Positions 7,793-16,534 of a stretch of DNA of 64,000 bases are shown in pieces. The stretch covers positions 1 to 64,000 of the forward strand of contig NZ_JBBMFD010000002.1 in assembly GCF_040096205.1 (NCBI RefSeq), read 5' to 3'. Both the position numbers and the translations under genes were made by a program. A model generated the notes under the pieces. That model worked only from the letters and a program-made list of their open reading frames with translations. It did not search any database and had not been told where the DNA came from. Each line of letters begins with the position of its first letter. Positions within the stretch are counted from its first letter, which is position 1. Source of the DNA: Solibaculum_A intestinale. GTDB lineage: Bacteria; Bacillota; Clostridia; Oscillospirales; Acutalibacteraceae.

Positions 7793-8458
7793 ATGGGCCA
7801 GAAAATTCATCCCCACGGTTTGCGCGTGGGCGTCATCAAGGACTGGGATTCCCGCTGGTATGTGGGCGACAAGGATTTCGGCGACACGCTGGTCGAGGAT
7901 TACAATCTCAGAAAGACGCTTAAGAAGCAGCTCTACGCCGCAGGCGTCCCGAAGATCGAGATCGAGCGCAATTCCGCTCGCGTTGTGCTTCACATCCATT
8001 GTGCGAAGCCCGGCATGGTGATCGGCAAAGGCGGTTCGGAAATCGAGAAGCTGCGCCTGCAGTGCGAAGCCATGCTGAAGAAACCGGTTTCCATCAACAT
8101 CGTCGAGGTGAAGAACCCCGATTTGAACGCCCAGCTGGTGGCGGAAAACATCGCAGCCCAGCTGGAGAAGCGTATTTCCTTCCGCCGCGCCATGAAGCAG
8201 TCCATCGGCCGCGCCATGCGCATGGGTGCGAAGGGAATCAAGATCAACGTGTCCGGTCGTCTGGGCGGCGCGGAAATCGCCCGCAGTGAGCATTATCACG
8301 AGGGCACCATTCCGCTGCAGACCATCCGCGCGGACATCGACTACGGCTTTGCCGAAGCAAATACCACTTACGGCCGCATCGGCGTGAAAGTGTGGCTGTA
8401 CAAAGGCGAGGTTCTGCAGGATGCCCGCCCGTCCCGTAAGGAAGGAGGCCGCAGATAA
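7793..8458 (+). CDS. rpsC: 30S ribosomal protein S3
   Basis: A 221-residue S3 (MGQKIHPHGLRVGVI) with the KH domain GXXG loop (VIGKGGSEI, about residues 76-84) and the C-terminal domain (GRLGGAEIARSE). It lines the mRNA entry channel. Its stop overlaps the rplP start in TAATG. Confidence 0.99.
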   Translation: MGQKIHPHGLRVGVIKDWDSRWYVGDKDFGDTLVEDYNLRKTLKKQLYAAGVPKIEIERNSARVVLHIHCAKPGMVIGKGGSEIEKLRLQCEAMLKKPVSINIVEVKNPDLNAQLVAENIAAQLEKRISFRRAMKQSIGRAMRMGAKGIKINVSGRLGGAEIARSEHYHEGTIPLQTIRADIDYGFAEANTTYGRIGVKVWLYKGEVLQDARPSRKEGGRR

Positions 8459-8883
8459 TGCTGTTACCCAAGAGAGTCAAATACCGCAGAGTCCAGAGAG
8501 GCCGCCTTACCGGTAAGGCCATGCGCGGCAACACCGTTACCTATGGTGATTTCGGCCTGCAGGCCTTGGAGCCCGCCTGGATTTCCAGCAATCAGATTGA
8601 AGCCGCCCGTGTCGCCATGACCCGTTACATCAAGCGCGGCGGCCAGGTTTGGATCAAAATTTTCCCGGATAAGCCCATCACCGAGAAGCCGGCGGAAACC
8701 CGAATGGGTTCCGGTAAAGGCTCCCCCGAGTACTGGGTGGCAGTGGTTAAGCCCGGCCGGGTCATGTTCGAAATCGCTGGTGTCTCTGAGGAGATTGCCC
8801 GCGAGGCTATGAGACTGGCAGCCAACAAGCTGCCCATCAAGTGCAAGTTTATTGCCAAGGAAGAAACGGGTGGTGAGCAGTAA
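8458..8883 (+). CDS. rplP: 50S ribosomal protein L16
   Basis: A 141-residue L16 (MLLPKRVKYRRVQRGR; RGGQVWIKIFPDKP). It helps organise the A-site tRNA region and is added late in 50S assembly. One-base overlaps on both sides (rpsC and rpmC) suggest translational coupling. Confidence 0.99.
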   Translation: MLLPKRVKYRRVQRGRLTGKAMRGNTVTYGDFGLQALEPAWISSNQIEAARVAMTRYIKRGGQVWIKIFPDKPITEKPAETRMGSGKGSPEYWVAVVKPGRVMFEIAGVSEEIAREAMRLAANKLPIKCKFIAKEETGGEQ

Positions 8884-9089
8884 TGAAGGCCAAAGACATC
8901 AGAGAATTGACCGCTGCCGAGCTCAACACGAAGCTCAAGGATTTGAAAGAGGAGCTTTTCAACCTGCGATTCCAGAACGCGATCAACCAGCTCGACAATC
9001 CCATGCGCATCAATGCCGTCAAGAAGGACATTGCCCGGGTCAAGACGGTTCTGCGGGAGCTTGAGCTCAAAGAAGCGCAGGGCGCATAA
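8883..9089 (+). CDS. rpmC: 50S ribosomal protein L29
   Basis: A 68-residue two-helix L29 (KAKDIRELTAAELNTKLKDLKEELFNLRFQ). It binds beside L23 at the tunnel exit. Starts within the rplP stop (TAATG). Confidence 0.98.
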   Translation: MKAKDIRELTAAELNTKLKDLKEELFNLRFQNAINQLDNPMRINAVKKDIARVKTVLRELELKEAQGA

Positions 9090-9108
9090 GGGAAGGGAGG
9101 AGTAAGCT

Positions 9109-9366
9109 GTGGAAGAACGCAACCTCAGAAAGACGAATGTAGGCAAAGTCATCAGCAACAAGATGGATAAGACCATCGTCGTAGCGATTCAGGACAATGT
9201 CAAGCATCCTCTTTATAAGAAGATCATCAAGCGCACGGTTCATCTGAAGGCGCATGACGAAAAGAATGCGTGCAACGTCGGCGACCGCGTGCTTGTAATG
9301 GAGACCCGCCCCCTTTCCAAGGACAAGAGATGGCGTCTGGTCGAGATCCTGGAGAAGGCAAAATAA
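9109..9366 (+). CDS. rpsQ: 30S ribosomal protein S17
   Basis: An 85-residue OB-fold S17 (RKTNVGKVISNKMDKTIVVA; VGDRVLVMETRPLSK). GTG start after GGGAGGAG. An early 16S-binding protein at normal length. Confidence 0.98.
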   Translation: MEERNLRKTNVGKVISNKMDKTIVVAIQDNVKHPLYKKIIKRTVHLKAHDEKNACNVGDRVLVMETRPLSKDKRWRLVEILEKAK

Positions 9367-9399
9367 GCAATCACGCTTGTTGAAAGGAGGAACACCTGA

Positions 9400-9768
9400 A
9401 TGATTCAGCAGCAGACATTCCTCAAGGTGGCCGACAACACAGGCGCGAAGGAGCTTATGTGCATTCGCGTGTTGGGCGGCTCCGGTAGGAGATATGCAAA
9501 CATCGGCGACGTGATCGTCGCTTCGGTCAAAAAGGCAACACCCGGCGGCGTAGTGAAAAAGGGCGAAGTGGTCAAAGCGGTGGTCGTTCGTACCGCCAGC
9601 GGCCTTCGCCGTGAGGATGGCTCATACATCCGCTTCGACGAAAACGCAGCCGTTATCATCAGAGAGGATAAGAACCCGAGGGGCACGCGTATCTTTGGCC
9701 CGGTGGCCAGAGAGCTTCGCGAAAAGGATTATTTGAAGATCCTCAGCCTTGCCCCTGAGGTGCTCTAA
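9400..9768 (+). CDS. rplN: 50S ribosomal protein L14
   Basis: A 122-residue L14 (MIQQQTFLKVADNTGAKELM; NPRGTRIFGPVARELR). It forms intersubunit bridge B8 and is the docking site of RsfS. Begins the spc-type part of the cluster; AAAGGAGG precedes the ATG. Confidence 0.99.
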   Translation: MIQQQTFLKVADNTGAKELMCIRVLGGSGRRYANIGDVIVASVKKATPGGVVKKGEVVKAVVVRTASGLRREDGSYIRFDENAAVIIREDKNPRGTRIFGPVARELREKDYLKILSLAPEVL

Positions 9769-9781
9769 TGGAGGTGCGCAG

Positions 9782-10108
9782 ATGAACAACAAATTACACG
9801 TCAAAAAGGGCGACACCGTCATGGTAATCAGCGGCACCAGCAAGGGCAGGAAGGGAAAAGTGCTTGAGGTCAGCCCCAAGGAGGGCAAGGTCATCGTGGA
9901 AGGCATCCACATGGTCACCAAGCACGTCAAGCCCCGCAAGATGGGCGATCCCGGCGGCATTGTGAAAGCCGAAGGCGCGCTCTACGCCAGCAAGGTTATG
10001 CTTGTCTGCCCCAAGTGCGGCAAGCCCACCCGCGTAGCAACCAAGGTGTACGGCGACGGCACCAAGGAGCGGGTATGCAAACACAAAGACTGCGGCGAGA
10101 CCTTTTAA
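9782..10108 (+). CDS. rplX: 50S ribosomal protein L24
   Basis: A 108-residue L24 with KOW motif (KKGDTVMVISGTSKGRKGKV) and a C-terminal extension carrying CPKCG...CKHKDC. This cysteine set resembles a zinc ribbon and is seen in many Clostridia. The ATG at 9782 is chosen over an in-frame upstream codon at 9749 because TGGAGGTG lies just before it. Confidence 0.97.
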   Translation: MNNKLHVKKGDTVMVISGTSKGRKGKVLEVSPKEGKVIVEGIHMVTKHVKPRKMGDPGGIVKAEGALYASKVMLVCPKCGKPTRVATKVYGDGTKERVCKHKDCGETF

Positions 10109-10120
10109 GGAGGATAAGAC

Positions 10121-10660
10121 ATGGCTCGACTCAAGGATTTTTATAAAAGCGATGTCGCTCCCGCTCTCATGAAGAAATTCGGCTACAAGAGCTGCATGCA
10201 GATTCCGCAGCTCAACAAGGTCGTCATCAACGTGGGCGCAGGCGAGGCCAAGGAGAACTCCAAGGTCATCGACGCTATTATCAGCGACATTACCGCGATC
10301 ACCGGCCAGAAGGCCGTCCCCACCAAAGCGAAGAAATCCGTCGCGAACTTTAAGCTGCGCGAAGGCATGCCCATCGGCGTAAAGGTTACCCTGCGCGGCG
10401 ATCGGATGTATGAGTTCGTCGACCGCCTGTTCTCGGTGGCGCTGCCCCGGGTGCGCGACTTCCGCGGCATCAACCCCAATTCCTTTGACGGCCGTGGCAA
10501 TTACAGCATGGGTGTCAAGGAGCAGCTCATATTCCCCGAGATCGACTACGATAAGATCGACAAGGTCCGCGGCATGGACATTTGCTTTGTCACCACCGCG
10601 AACACCGACGAGGAAGCCAGAGAGCTGTTGACGCTCATGGGCGCCCCGTTTGCGAAGTAA
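10121..10660 (+). CDS. rplE: 50S ribosomal protein L5
   Basis: A 179-residue L5 (MARLKDFYKSDVAPALMKKF; KVTLRGDRMYEF; RDFRGI). It binds 5S rRNA and the P-site tRNA region. Start after AAGGAGG. Confidence 0.99.
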   Translation: MARLKDFYKSDVAPALMKKFGYKSCMQIPQLNKVVINVGAGEAKENSKVIDAIISDITAITGQKAVPTKAKKSVANFKLREGMPIGVKVTLRGDRMYEFVDRLFSVALPRVRDFRGINPNSFDGRGNYSMGVKEQLIFPEIDYDKIDKVRGMDICFVTTANTDEEARELLTLMGAPFAK

Positions 10661-10674
10661 GGGAGGAATGAAAA

Positions 10675-10860
10675 ATGGCGAAAACATCCATGAAGGTCCG
10701 GCAAAAAAGAGAGCCTAAATTCAGCTCCCGTGGCTACAACCGCTGCAAAATCTGCGGCAGACCCCACGCTTATCTTCGCAAATTTGGCATCTGCCGTATC
10801 TGCTTCCGCGAGCTTGCCCATAAGGGCGAGATCCCGGGCGTAAAGAAGGCAAGCTGGTAA
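10675..10860 (+). CDS. rpsZ: 30S ribosomal protein S14, zinc-binding type Z
   Basis: A 61-residue short S14 with four zinc cysteines C24, C27, C40 and C43 (CKIC...CRIC). This is the zinc-containing (C+) form, as opposed to the longer zinc-free paralogue made under zinc starvation. Position between rplE and rpsH is standard. Confidence 0.98.
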   Translation: MAKTSMKVRQKREPKFSSRGYNRCKICGRPHAYLRKFGICRICFRELAHKGEIPGVKKASW

Positions 10861-10884
10861 AGCTACAGCAAAGGAGGAAACGGC

Positions 10885-11283
10885 ATGCAGATCACCGATA
10901 CCATTGCGGATATGCTCACCAGAATCCGCAACGCAACGAGCGCCAAGCATGATTCCGTGAACGTGCCCGCGTCGAATATGAAGAAAGCCATTGCGCAGAT
11001 TCTTCTCGACGAAGGCTACATCCGGAATTTCCAGGTAGTGGACGACGGCAAGCAGGGCATCATCAAGATCAACCTGAAATATGCCCCCGACAAGACCCCC
11101 GCCATTACCGGCCTGCGTCGGGTTTCCAAGCCCGGCCTGCGCATTTATACAAGCTGTGAAGATATGCCCCGCGTCATGAAGGGCCTCGGAATAGCGATTA
11201 TGTCCACCTCCAAGGGTGTCATGACCGACCGTCGTGCACGCAAGGAGAACATTGGCGGCGAAGTTCTCGCCTTTATTTGGTAA
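10885..11283 (+). CDS. rpsH: 30S ribosomal protein S8
   Basis: A 132-residue S8 (MQITDTIADMLTRIRNA; VMTDRRARKENIGGEVL). It is a primary 16S binder and, in enteric bacteria, the translational repressor of the spc operon; no obvious mimic of its 16S site was picked out near rplE here. Confidence 0.99.
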   Translation: MQITDTIADMLTRIRNATSAKHDSVNVPASNMKKAIAQILLDEGYIRNFQVVDDGKQGIIKINLKYAPDKTPAITGLRRVSKPGLRIYTSCEDMPRVMKGLGIAIMSTSKGVMTDRRARKENIGGEVLAFIW

Positions 11284-11297
11284 GGAGGGCTTAGGAA

Positions 11298-11846
11298 ATG
11301 TCTCGTATAGGAAGAAAGCCCATCACGATTCCTGCCGGTGTAGACGTAAAGCTGGATGGCACCGTTATTACCGTCAAAGGCCCCAAGGGGACTTTGACCC
11401 AGAGCCTGCATCCGGATATGCAGGTGGCGGTTGACGCAGGTGTGATCACAGTGACCCGTCCGTCGGACGACAAAGAGCACCGTTCTCTGCACGGCCTGAC
11501 TCGTACCCTCGTGGCCAACATGGTCGAGGGCGTGACCAACGGCTTCAAGAAGGAGCTGGACGTCAACGGCGTGGGTTACCGTGTACAGAAGCAGGGCAAG
11601 AATCTTGTGATGAACTTAGGATATTCCCACCAGGTTATTGTCCCGGAGATCGACGGCATCACCATCGAGGCCCCGACTCCCAATAAGATTGTCATTCTCG
11701 GCCCCGACAAGCAGAAGGTCGGCCAGTTTGCAGCAGAAGTCCGCGAGAAGCGTCCGCCGGAGCCTTACAAGGGCAAGGGCATTAAGTACGTCGACGAGGT
11801 CATCCGCCGCAAGGAAGGCAAGGCCGGTAAGGGCGGCAAGAAGTAA
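11298..11846 (+). CDS. rplF: 50S ribosomal protein L6
   Basis: A 182-residue L6 (MSRIGRKPITIPAGVDVKL) with its duplicated fold and the C-terminal KRPPEPYKGKGIKY signature. It lies near the factor-binding site. AAGGAGG ribosome site. Confidence 0.99.
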   Translation: MSRIGRKPITIPAGVDVKLDGTVITVKGPKGTLTQSLHPDMQVAVDAGVITVTRPSDDKEHRSLHGLTRTLVANMVEGVTNGFKKELDVNGVGYRVQKQGKNLVMNLGYSHQVIVPEIDGITIEAPTPNKIVILGPDKQKVGQFAAEVREKRPPEPYKGKGIKYVDEVIRRKEGKAGKGGKK

Positions 11847-11859
11847 GGAGTGAAACATT

Positions 11860-12219
11860 ATGGTAACTAAGGTTGACAGCAACAAGGCAAGGCTCAACCG
11901 CCACACCCGTGTGCGCGGCAAGATTTCGGGCACTGCTGCACGTCCGCGCCTGAATGTATTCCGCTCCCTTTCCAACATCTACGCCCAGCTGATTGACGAC
12001 GTAAAGGGCGTGACCCTGGCTTCCGCTTCCACTCTGGATAAGGAATTCAACGGTTACGGCGGAAACAAAGAGGCTGCCCGGGAAGTGGGCAAACTGATCG
12101 CAAAGCGCGCGGCGGAAAAGGGCATCACGGAAGTGGTCTTTGACCGCGGCGGCAACATCTATCACGGCCGAGTCAAAGAACTGGCCGAAGGCGCCCGTGA
12201 GGGCGGTCTGAAGTTCTAA
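11860..12219 (+). CDS. rplR: 50S ribosomal protein L18
   Basis: A 119-residue L18 (RLNRHTRVRGKISGT; RPRLNVFRSLSNIYAQLID; YHGRVKELAEGAREGGL). It binds 5S rRNA together with L5. Follows rplF by 13 nt. Confidence 0.99.
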   Translation: MVTKVDSNKARLNRHTRVRGKISGTAARPRLNVFRSLSNIYAQLIDDVKGVTLASASTLDKEFNGYGGNKEAAREVGKLIAKRAAEKGITEVVFDRGGNIYHGRVKELAEGAREGGLKF

Positions 12220-12236
12220 GTAAGGAGGAGAAAGGC

Positions 12237-12737
12237 TTGGCTAAAATTGACGCAACTCAGTTGGAATTAGTGGAGCGCGTGGTTTCCATCAACCGCGTAT
12301 CCAAAACCGTCAAGGGCGGACGCATCTTCAAGTTCGCGGCTCTGGTCGTGGTCGGCGACGGCAACGGCACGGTGGGCTACGGCTTGGGCAAGGCCGGTGA
12401 AGTTCCGGACGCGATCCGCAAGGGCATCGAGGATGCCAAGAAGAATCTGATCAAGGTTTCCCTCCGCGGAACGACGATCCCCCACGAGGTTATCGGTAAG
12501 TTCGGCGCGGGCGCGGTTCTCCTGAAGCCCGCCGCTCCCGGTACCGGCGTTATCGCCGGCGGTGCCGTGCGTGCGGTCGTCGAGTCGGTCGGCATTAAGG
12601 ACATCCGTACCAAGGCCCTGCGTTCGAACAATCCCTGCAATGTGGTCAGCGCCACCATCGCGGGCCTGAAGCTGCTCAGAAATGCTGACGAGGTCGCCGC
12701 CCTGCGCGGCAAGCCCGTCAAAGAAATTATCGGTTAA
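12237..12737 (+). CDS. rpsE: 30S ribosomal protein S5
   Basis: A 166-residue S5 with the N-terminal dsRNA-like domain and GYGLGKAGEVPDAIRKGIEDA. It contributes to mRNA unwinding and decoding fidelity. TTG start at 12237 after AAGGAGGAG; no ATG is available in frame. Confidence 0.98.
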   Translation: MAKIDATQLELVERVVSINRVSKTVKGGRIFKFAALVVVGDGNGTVGYGLGKAGEVPDAIRKGIEDAKKNLIKVSLRGTTIPHEVIGKFGAGAVLLKPAAPGTGVIAGGAVRAVVESVGIKDIRTKALRSNNPCNVVSATIAGLKLLRNADEVAALRGKPVKEIIG

Positions 12738-12751
12738 GGGGGGCGGCTGAA

Positions 12752-12925
12752 ATGAAGAAGATTAAGCTCGTCAAGAGCCTCATCGGCAGTAAGAAGGATC
12801 AGATCGCCACCGCCAATTCTCTGGGCCTGCACAAGATCGGCGACGAAAGCGTTCAGCCTGACAACGCCGCGACTTGTGGAAAAATCACAAAAATAAGCCA
12901 CCTCATAGAGGTAACCGAAGCGTAA
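12752..12925 (+). CDS. rpmD: 50S ribosomal protein L30
   Basis: A 57-residue L30 (MKKIKLVKSLIGSKKDQIAT...LGLHKIGDES) lying between rpsE and rplO, its usual place. GGGGGGCGG ribosome site. It is short enough to be missed by simple ORF cut-offs. Confidence 0.95.
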   Translation: MKKIKLVKSLIGSKKDQIATANSLGLHKIGDESVQPDNAATCGKITKISHLIEVTEA

Positions 12926-12943
12926 GCAAGGAGGTGCAAGTAA

Positions 12944-13384
12944 ATGAAACTGCATGAACTTTCGCCTGCGCAAGGCTCCAATATGGAGGTAAAGCGTATA
13001 GGCAGAGGACACGGCTCCGGCAACGGCAAGACTGCCGGTAAGGGCCACAAGGGTCAGAAGGCGCGTGCCGGCCGCGGTATGCGTGCTGGGTTTGAAGGCG
13101 GCCAGATGCCCCTGATGCGCCGTATCCCGAAGAGAGGCTTTGTCAATATCTTTGCAACGGAATATGCAGCGATCAACGTCGATGCACTGGAGGCGTTTGA
13201 GGCCGGCTCCGTCGTGGATGCCGAGGCTCTCAAAACCGCCGGCGTCATCAAGAAAGTCTACGACGGCGTGAAAATTCTGGGAAATGGCGAGATTACCAAG
13301 GCGCTCACCGTGAAGGCGGCGAAGTTCTCGGAATCCGCGAAGCAGAAGATCGAAGCAGCCGGAGGAAAGGCCGAGGTGATCTGA
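12944..13384 (+). CDS. rplO: 50S ribosomal protein L15
   Basis: A 146-residue L15 (MKLHELSPAQGSN; GRGHGSGNGKTAGKGHKGQK; RRIPKRGFVN). It is a central 50S assembly protein with a long glycine-rich basic N-terminus. secY starts two bases after its stop, implying coupling. Confidence 0.99.
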   Translation: MKLHELSPAQGSNMEVKRIGRGHGSGNGKTAGKGHKGQKARAGRGMRAGFEGGQMPLMRRIPKRGFVNIFATEYAAINVDALEAFEAGSVVDAEALKTAGVIKKVYDGVKILGNGEITKALTVKAAKFSESAKQKIEAAGGKAEVI

Positions 13385-13385
13385 C

Positions 13386-14690
13386 ATGTTCGAGACATTC
13401 CGTAATGCATGGAAGATCGCGGACCTGCGCAAAAAGATCCTTTATACCCTGATGGTTATCGTGGTGTTCCGGATCGGCGCCGCCATTCCGGTTCCCTTTA
13501 TCGACCTGGAGGCGCTGAAGACCCTCATGGGTTCCATGACGGGGGACACCGGGCTGCTCGGTTACTTCAACATCATTTCCGGCGGCGGACTGGAAAAGGC
13601 AACCCTTTTCGCCCTGTCCGTCACCCCGTACATTAACGCATCCATTATCATTCAGCTGCTCACCGTCGCCATTCCGCCTCTGGAACGTATGGCAAAGGAA
13701 GGCGAAGAGGGCCGCAAAAAGATCGCGAAATACACGCGTTATTCTACCATTGTCCTAGGTTTGATCCAAGCCGGCGCCTACTATGCCTATTTGTACAACA
13801 GCAACATCGTTAAGTATAACTCCGGTTTTGACGGCGTATTCACCGCCATCGTCATCATCCTGACCTTTACCGCCGGTTCTGCTTTGATGATGTGGCTGGG
13901 CGAGCAGATCAACGAAAAAGGCATTGGCAACGGCATTTCCATCCTCCTGTTCGCCGGTATCGTTTCCCGCGGCCCCTCCATGGTGCTGCAGCTGGTGGAG
14001 TACTTCAAGATGGGCTTTGAGGGCCAGACCCAGTACTTCTTCATTGTCCCGGCGATCGTGGTGATCTTTATCCTGATCATCGCCTTCATCGTTCTGATGA
14101 CCGATGCGGAACGTCGCATCCCGATTCAGTACGCCAAAAGAGTGGTCGGGCGCAAGGTTTACGGCGGGCAGTCCACCCATATGCCCATCAAGGTCAATAT
14201 GTCCGGTGTTCTTCCCATCATCTTCGCCTCTTCGTTCCTGTCCATCCCGTCCACCATTCAGATGTTTGTGCAGGCGAAGGAAGGGTTCTGGAAAGGCTTC
14301 TTCGACGCCTTCTCCACCACCGGCTGGCTTTACGGCGTCCTTTACTTCCTGCTCATTATCTTCTTTAGCTATTTCTATATTTCCATCCAGTATAATCCGA
14401 TTGAAATGGCCAATAATCTCAAGAAGAACAACGGCGCGATCCCGGGCATTCGTCCCGGTAAGCCCACCTCGGACTTCATTATGAAGATCATCTCCAAGGT
14501 CTGCCTCATCGGCGCGCTCTTCTTGGGTGTGGTTGCGATCCTGCCGATCATTTTCGGCGCGGTTACCGGCATTCACGGCCTGTCGCTGGGTGGTACTTCC
14601 ATCCTCATCGTGGTCGGCGTCGCCATCGAGACCGTTCGTCAGATCGAGTCTCAGATGCTTATGCGCCACTACAAGGGTTTCCTTGAATAA
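13386..14690 (+). CDS. secY: protein translocase subunit SecY
   Basis: A 434-residue, ten-helix channel of the Sec translocon. Seen are the N-terminal FRNAWKIADLRKKILYTL, the plug/TM2 region after SGGGLEKATLFALSVTPYI, and the cytoplasmic loops ERRIPIQYAKR and IPGIRPGKPT that contact the ribosome and SecA. Normal length. A 160-nt structured spacer separates it from adk. Confidence 0.99.
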   Translation: MFETFRNAWKIADLRKKILYTLMVIVVFRIGAAIPVPFIDLEALKTLMGSMTGDTGLLGYFNIISGGGLEKATLFALSVTPYINASIIIQLLTVAIPPLERMAKEGEEGRKKIAKYTRYSTIVLGLIQAGAYYAYLYNSNIVKYNSGFDGVFTAIVIILTFTAGSALMMWLGEQINEKGIGNGISILLFAGIVSRGPSMVLQLVEYFKMGFEGQTQYFFIVPAIVVIFILIIAFIVLMTDAERRIPIQYAKRVVGRKVYGGQSTHMPIKVNMSGVLPIIFASSFLSIPSTIQMFVQAKEGFWKGFFDAFSTTGWLYGVLYFLLIIFFSYFYISIQYNPIEMANNLKKNNGAIPGIRPGKPTSDFIMKIISKVCLIGALFLGVVAILPIIFGAVTGIHGLSLGGTSILIVVGVAIETVRQIESQMLMRHYKGFLE

Positions 14691-14707
14691 GAGCAACTTG
14701 CGTTGCT

Positions 14708-14827
14708 TAGGGATTAGGGACTGTTTCGTTTGGATAAGGCGATGGTGCCGCCGAGAACAGAGAAAAGTCTGATTCGACGCGGTCACCATGGCCCTAACCC
14801 CTAGAACCTAATGCACAAAAGGTGCAT
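14708..14827 (+). promoter_or_regulatory. structured spacer RNA between secY and adk
   Basis: TAGGG-a-TTAGGG (14708-14719) pairs with CCCTAA-c-CCCTA (14792-14803), 11 of 12 positions. The enclosed sequence forms a second stem, ATGGTG-c-CGC with GCG-gt-CACCAT. A separate hairpin ATGCAC/GTGCAT (14811-14827) lies just before the adk ribosome site at 14834-14839. The spacer is longer than its neighbours, and its paired sequence suggests a regulatory or processing element. No known motif was recognised. Confidence 0.5.
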
Positions 14828-14850
14828 TCTTGCAAGGAGTGCGTTTTGTT

Positions 14851-15489
14851 ATGAAGTTGATTCTTCTCGGCGCCCCCGGCGCCGGTAAGGGTACCCAGGC
14901 AGAGGTGATCTGTCAGCATTATCCGATTCCTGCGATTTCTACGGGTAATATTATCCGTGAAGCGCTGAAGAGCGGCTGTGAGCTGGGAAAGCAAGCAAAG
15001 TCCTATATGGACGAAGGCAAATTGGTTCCCGATGAACTGGTCATCGAGATCATCAAAAACCGCCTCTCCAAGGAAGACTGCAAAAACGGGTTTATTCTCG
15101 ACGGCTTCCCCAGAACCATCACTCAGGCCGAGGCCCTGGACCGCATGGGCATCGACATCGACCGGGTCATCGACATTGAGGTCCCGGACGAAACGATCGT
15201 TCAGAGATTGTCCGGGCGCCGTGTCTGCGAGAGCTGTGGCGCCACCTATCATGTGCTTTATAAAAAGCCGGCGATTGAAGGGGTGTGTGACAAGTGCTCC
15301 GGCACCCTGATTCAGCGTAAGGATGACCGTCCGCAAACCATTGAGGAACGCCTGCGCGTGTATCACGAGCAGACCGAGCCGCTCAAAGCCTTCTATGAGC
15401 GCAAACACATTCTGTTTGTGGTAGAAGGCCAGGAGGACGTGGCGGAAACCAGCCGCCTGACTCTGGCGGTCATTGAGGATTTGGCATGA
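14851..15489 (+). CDS. adk: adenylate kinase
   Basis: A 212-residue enzyme for ATP + AMP = 2 ADP. P-loop GAPGAGKGT is at residues 7-15, the AMP-binding and hinge motif DGFPRT near 85, and the LID domain carries four zinc cysteines (CESC...CDKC), the Gram-positive form. The ATG at 14851 follows AAGGAG at 14834-14839; an in-frame TTG at 14830 lies upstream of that site and is rejected. Overlaps map by four bases (ATGA). Confidence 0.98.
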   Translation: MKLILLGAPGAGKGTQAEVICQHYPIPAISTGNIIREALKSGCELGKQAKSYMDEGKLVPDELVIEIIKNRLSKEDCKNGFILDGFPRTITQAEALDRMGIDIDRVIDIEVPDETIVQRLSGRRVCESCGATYHVLYKKPAIEGVCDKCSGTLIQRKDDRPQTIEERLRVYHEQTEPLKAFYERKHILFVVEGQEDVAETSRLTLAVIEDLA

Positions 15490-16238
15490 TTGTACTGAAA
15501 ACTTCCCGCGAACTCGCGCTCATGCGTGAGGCGGGCCGGATTTCGGCAAACGCGCTGAAGCTGGCCGGCGAGGCCGTCGAACCTGGTGTAACCACCGAGG
15601 AAATCGACCGCATCGCCCGCAAGTATATCGAAAGCTGCGGGGCCACCCCAAACTTTCTCCATTACAACGGCTTCCCTGCGACTGCATGCATTTCCGTCAA
15701 CGACGAAGTCATCCACGGCATACCGAAGAAGACCCGTGTTTTGAAAGCCGGCGATATTGTGTCCATTGACCTGGGCGCGCAGATCCACGGCTATCACGGA
15801 GACAACGCCTACACCTTCCCCTGCGGCGCCATTTCCAAAGAGGCCGAAGCCCTTTTGGAGGCCACCCGGGAAAGCCTGTACTGCGCCATCAAGGCGGCGG
15901 TACCCGGCGGAAGGCTGGGGGATATCTCCAGTGCGGTGCAAAAGTATGTCGAGGCGCGCGGTTACTCGGTGGTACGCGAATTTGTCGGCCACGGAGTAGG
16001 CGCGAGTCTTCACGAAGACCCTAGCGTTCCCAACTACGGCACCCCCGGCAGAGGGGTCCGTCTGCTGCCCGGCATGACCCTGGCTATTGAGCCCATGATC
16101 AACGCCGGGAAAAAGGAGGTCCACGTTCTGGCCGACGGCTGGACCGTAAAGACCAATGACGGCAGCCTGTCTGCCCACTTTGAGCATTCCGTCGCGATTA
16201 CCCCCGACGGTCCGGTCATTCTGACCCAGCCCGATTGA
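15486..16238 (+). CDS. map: methionine aminopeptidase, type I
   Basis: A 250-residue pita-bread-fold metalloprotease that removes the initiator Met. Metal ligands are seen in SIDLGAQIHGYHGDNAYTF (two Asp), GHGVG (His), a downstream Glu in AIEPMI, and the C-terminal HFEHSVAIT. No N-terminal SH3/zinc extension, so it is the short class. Coupled to adk by ATGA. Confidence 0.98.
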   Translation: MIVLKTSRELALMREAGRISANALKLAGEAVEPGVTTEEIDRIARKYIESCGATPNFLHYNGFPATACISVNDEVIHGIPKKTRVLKAGDIVSIDLGAQIHGYHGDNAYTFPCGAISKEAEALLEATRESLYCAIKAAVPGGRLGDISSAVQKYVEARGYSVVREFVGHGVGASLHEDPSVPNYGTPGRGVRLLPGMTLAIEPMINAGKKEVHVLADGWTVKTNDGSLSAHFEHSVAITPDGPVILTQPD

Positions 16239-16256
16239 TGCAAAGAGGAGGTCAGC

Positions 16257-16532
16257 ATGGTCAAAGGTCGTGTGGTTATATCGCGAGCCGGCCGGGACAA
16301 GGACAAAGCGCTCACCGTGCTTTGGGCCGATGAAAGATCGGTGCTGGTCGCGGACGGAAAGGAACGGTTGCTTGAACGTCCCAAACGCAAAAACGTCAGG
16401 CATGTCCGAAAAACCGGCGTCGTCCTTCCTGACGACGCTCTGAGAACCAATCGCTCGTTACGCAAGGCACTACGCAGTTTCGTCTCTTCCCAGGAAGACG
16501 GCGGACCTCGCAACGGGACTGGAGGGAATTAA
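16257..16532 (+). CDS. KOW-domain RNA-binding protein (eL14-like)
   Basis: A 91-residue basic protein with an N-terminal KOW-like segment (VKGRVVISRAGRDKDKALTVLW) and an Arg/Lys-rich middle. Firmicutes carry a small L14e/KOW-like gene exactly between map and infA; its role on the ribosome is not well defined. GAGGAGG precedes the ATG. The infA start lies two bases after its stop. Confidence 0.85.
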   Translation: MVKGRVVISRAGRDKDKALTVLWADERSVLVADGKERLLERPKRKNVRHVRKTGVVLPDDALRTNRSLRKALRSFVSSQEDGGPRNGTGGN

Positions 16533-16534
16533 TC

